A DNA stretch of 64,000 nucleotides from Variovorax boronicumulans (GTDB lineage: Bacteria; Pseudomonadota; Gammaproteobacteria; Burkholderiales; Burkholderiaceae_C). Positions 63,831-64,000 of this stretch are shown here, in pieces (position 1 is the first letter of the stretch; every line of letters starts with the position of its first letter). The stretch spans positions 94,458 to 158,457 of the forward strand of contig NZ_VEDO01000013.1 of the NCBI RefSeq assembly GCF_007677875.1, in the 5' to 3' direction. A program made the position numbers and the translations under genes. A model generated the notes under the pieces. It made no database searches. It saw nothing but the letters and a program-made list of their open reading frames with translations, and was not told the origin of the DNA.

Positions 63831-64000
63831 GTTAGTTATATTGTGTGATGCGCGCAAGCGGCTTGCAAGGAGGTGAAGGGGGCCCCTACGCCGGTCTCAC
63901 CACCGAGCCGATCTGGCAGGCCGGGCTGCGACTGCTTCGTAAGCGTCCGGCGAAGTCCATCTTGACTCCGCCAAACAGGCTCAGTGAGCAAGAGCCAAGG
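63831..64000. other. Right-edge region, possible start of a new gene
   Basis: A plus frame from ATG 63848 runs open to the window edge (about 51 codons, no recognised motif). AAGGAGG at about 63866-63872 lies inside it rather than before a start. No gene can be claimed. Confidence 0.25.

Overview
The window is GC-rich DNA from a beta-proteobacterium, most likely Burkholderiales of the Comamonadaceae type. The inference rests on codon and base composition, Bug/TctC-type solute receptors, several branched-chain amino-acid-type (Liv) ABC transporters tied to acyl-CoA genes, and a FecIR/TonB iron locus. No rRNA, tRNA, CRISPR array, integrase or complete insertion sequence was recognised. The whole stretch reads like part of an integrative conjugative element (ICE) of the ICEclc/PAGI/SPI-7 type carrying catabolic cargo, or that element plus adjoining chromosome; neither end of the element is visible.

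Layout. (1) 1-5.6 kb, plus strand: tail of a conjugation cluster, with a TraG-N mating-pair protein, a DsbC-like periplasmic oxidoreductase, small membrane or exported proteins, and a lytic-transglycosylase domain joined to a two-helix pilin-like tail. (2) 5.6-15.1 kb: loosely packed accessory DNA with a methyltransferase, a GAF-GGDEF-EAL signalling protein, an orphan spore-coat-U (SCPU) secreted protein preceded by a 206-bp tandem duplication, a secreted cyanophycinase-like protein, and a PEP-CTERM gene interrupted by an amber codon. (3) 15.6-22.3 kb, minus strand: one tight operon headed by a TetR regulator with two near-identical operator palindromes: TctC receptor, SCPx-type thiolase, acyl-CoA ligase, two short-chain dehydrogenases, RraA-like aldolase. 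(4) 22.8-34.2 kb, minus strand: the ICE maintenance block, with DUF3577, DUF3275, RadC, DUF6094 methyltransferase, SNF2-like helicase and about ten small proteins. Several of these genes follow a repeated, strongly structured leader of about 200 nt, which is the most striking feature of the window. (5) 35.2-43.7 kb, plus strand: livKHMGF, acyl-CoA ligase, AhpD-like protein, MarR and thiolase in one operon. (6) 44.4-45.1 kb: a CatB-type chloramphenicol acetyltransferase. (7) 45.2-57 kb: a second catabolic operon on the minus strand, with two acyl-CoA dehydrogenases, a crotonase, a full Liv transporter, an acyl-CoA ligase, a TctC receptor and an AhpD-like protein, opposite a TetR regulator. (8) 57.2-63.8 kb, minus strand: FecI-FecR-TonB receptor-DUF3649-PepSY-DUF3325 iron-siderophore operon with a likely Fur site.

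How it fits together. The three catabolic operons each combine high-affinity uptake of a small organic acid (TctC or LivK receptor), CoA activation, and beta-oxidation-like steps (dehydrogenase, hydratase, SDR, thiolase). Each has or adjoins its own TetR or MarR regulator. Substrates cannot be named from sequence. The ICE core is split: transfer genes lie at the left and the DUF3577-RadC-helicase block lies in the middle in the opposite direction, with the first catabolic cargo between them, so the element is composite or rearranged.
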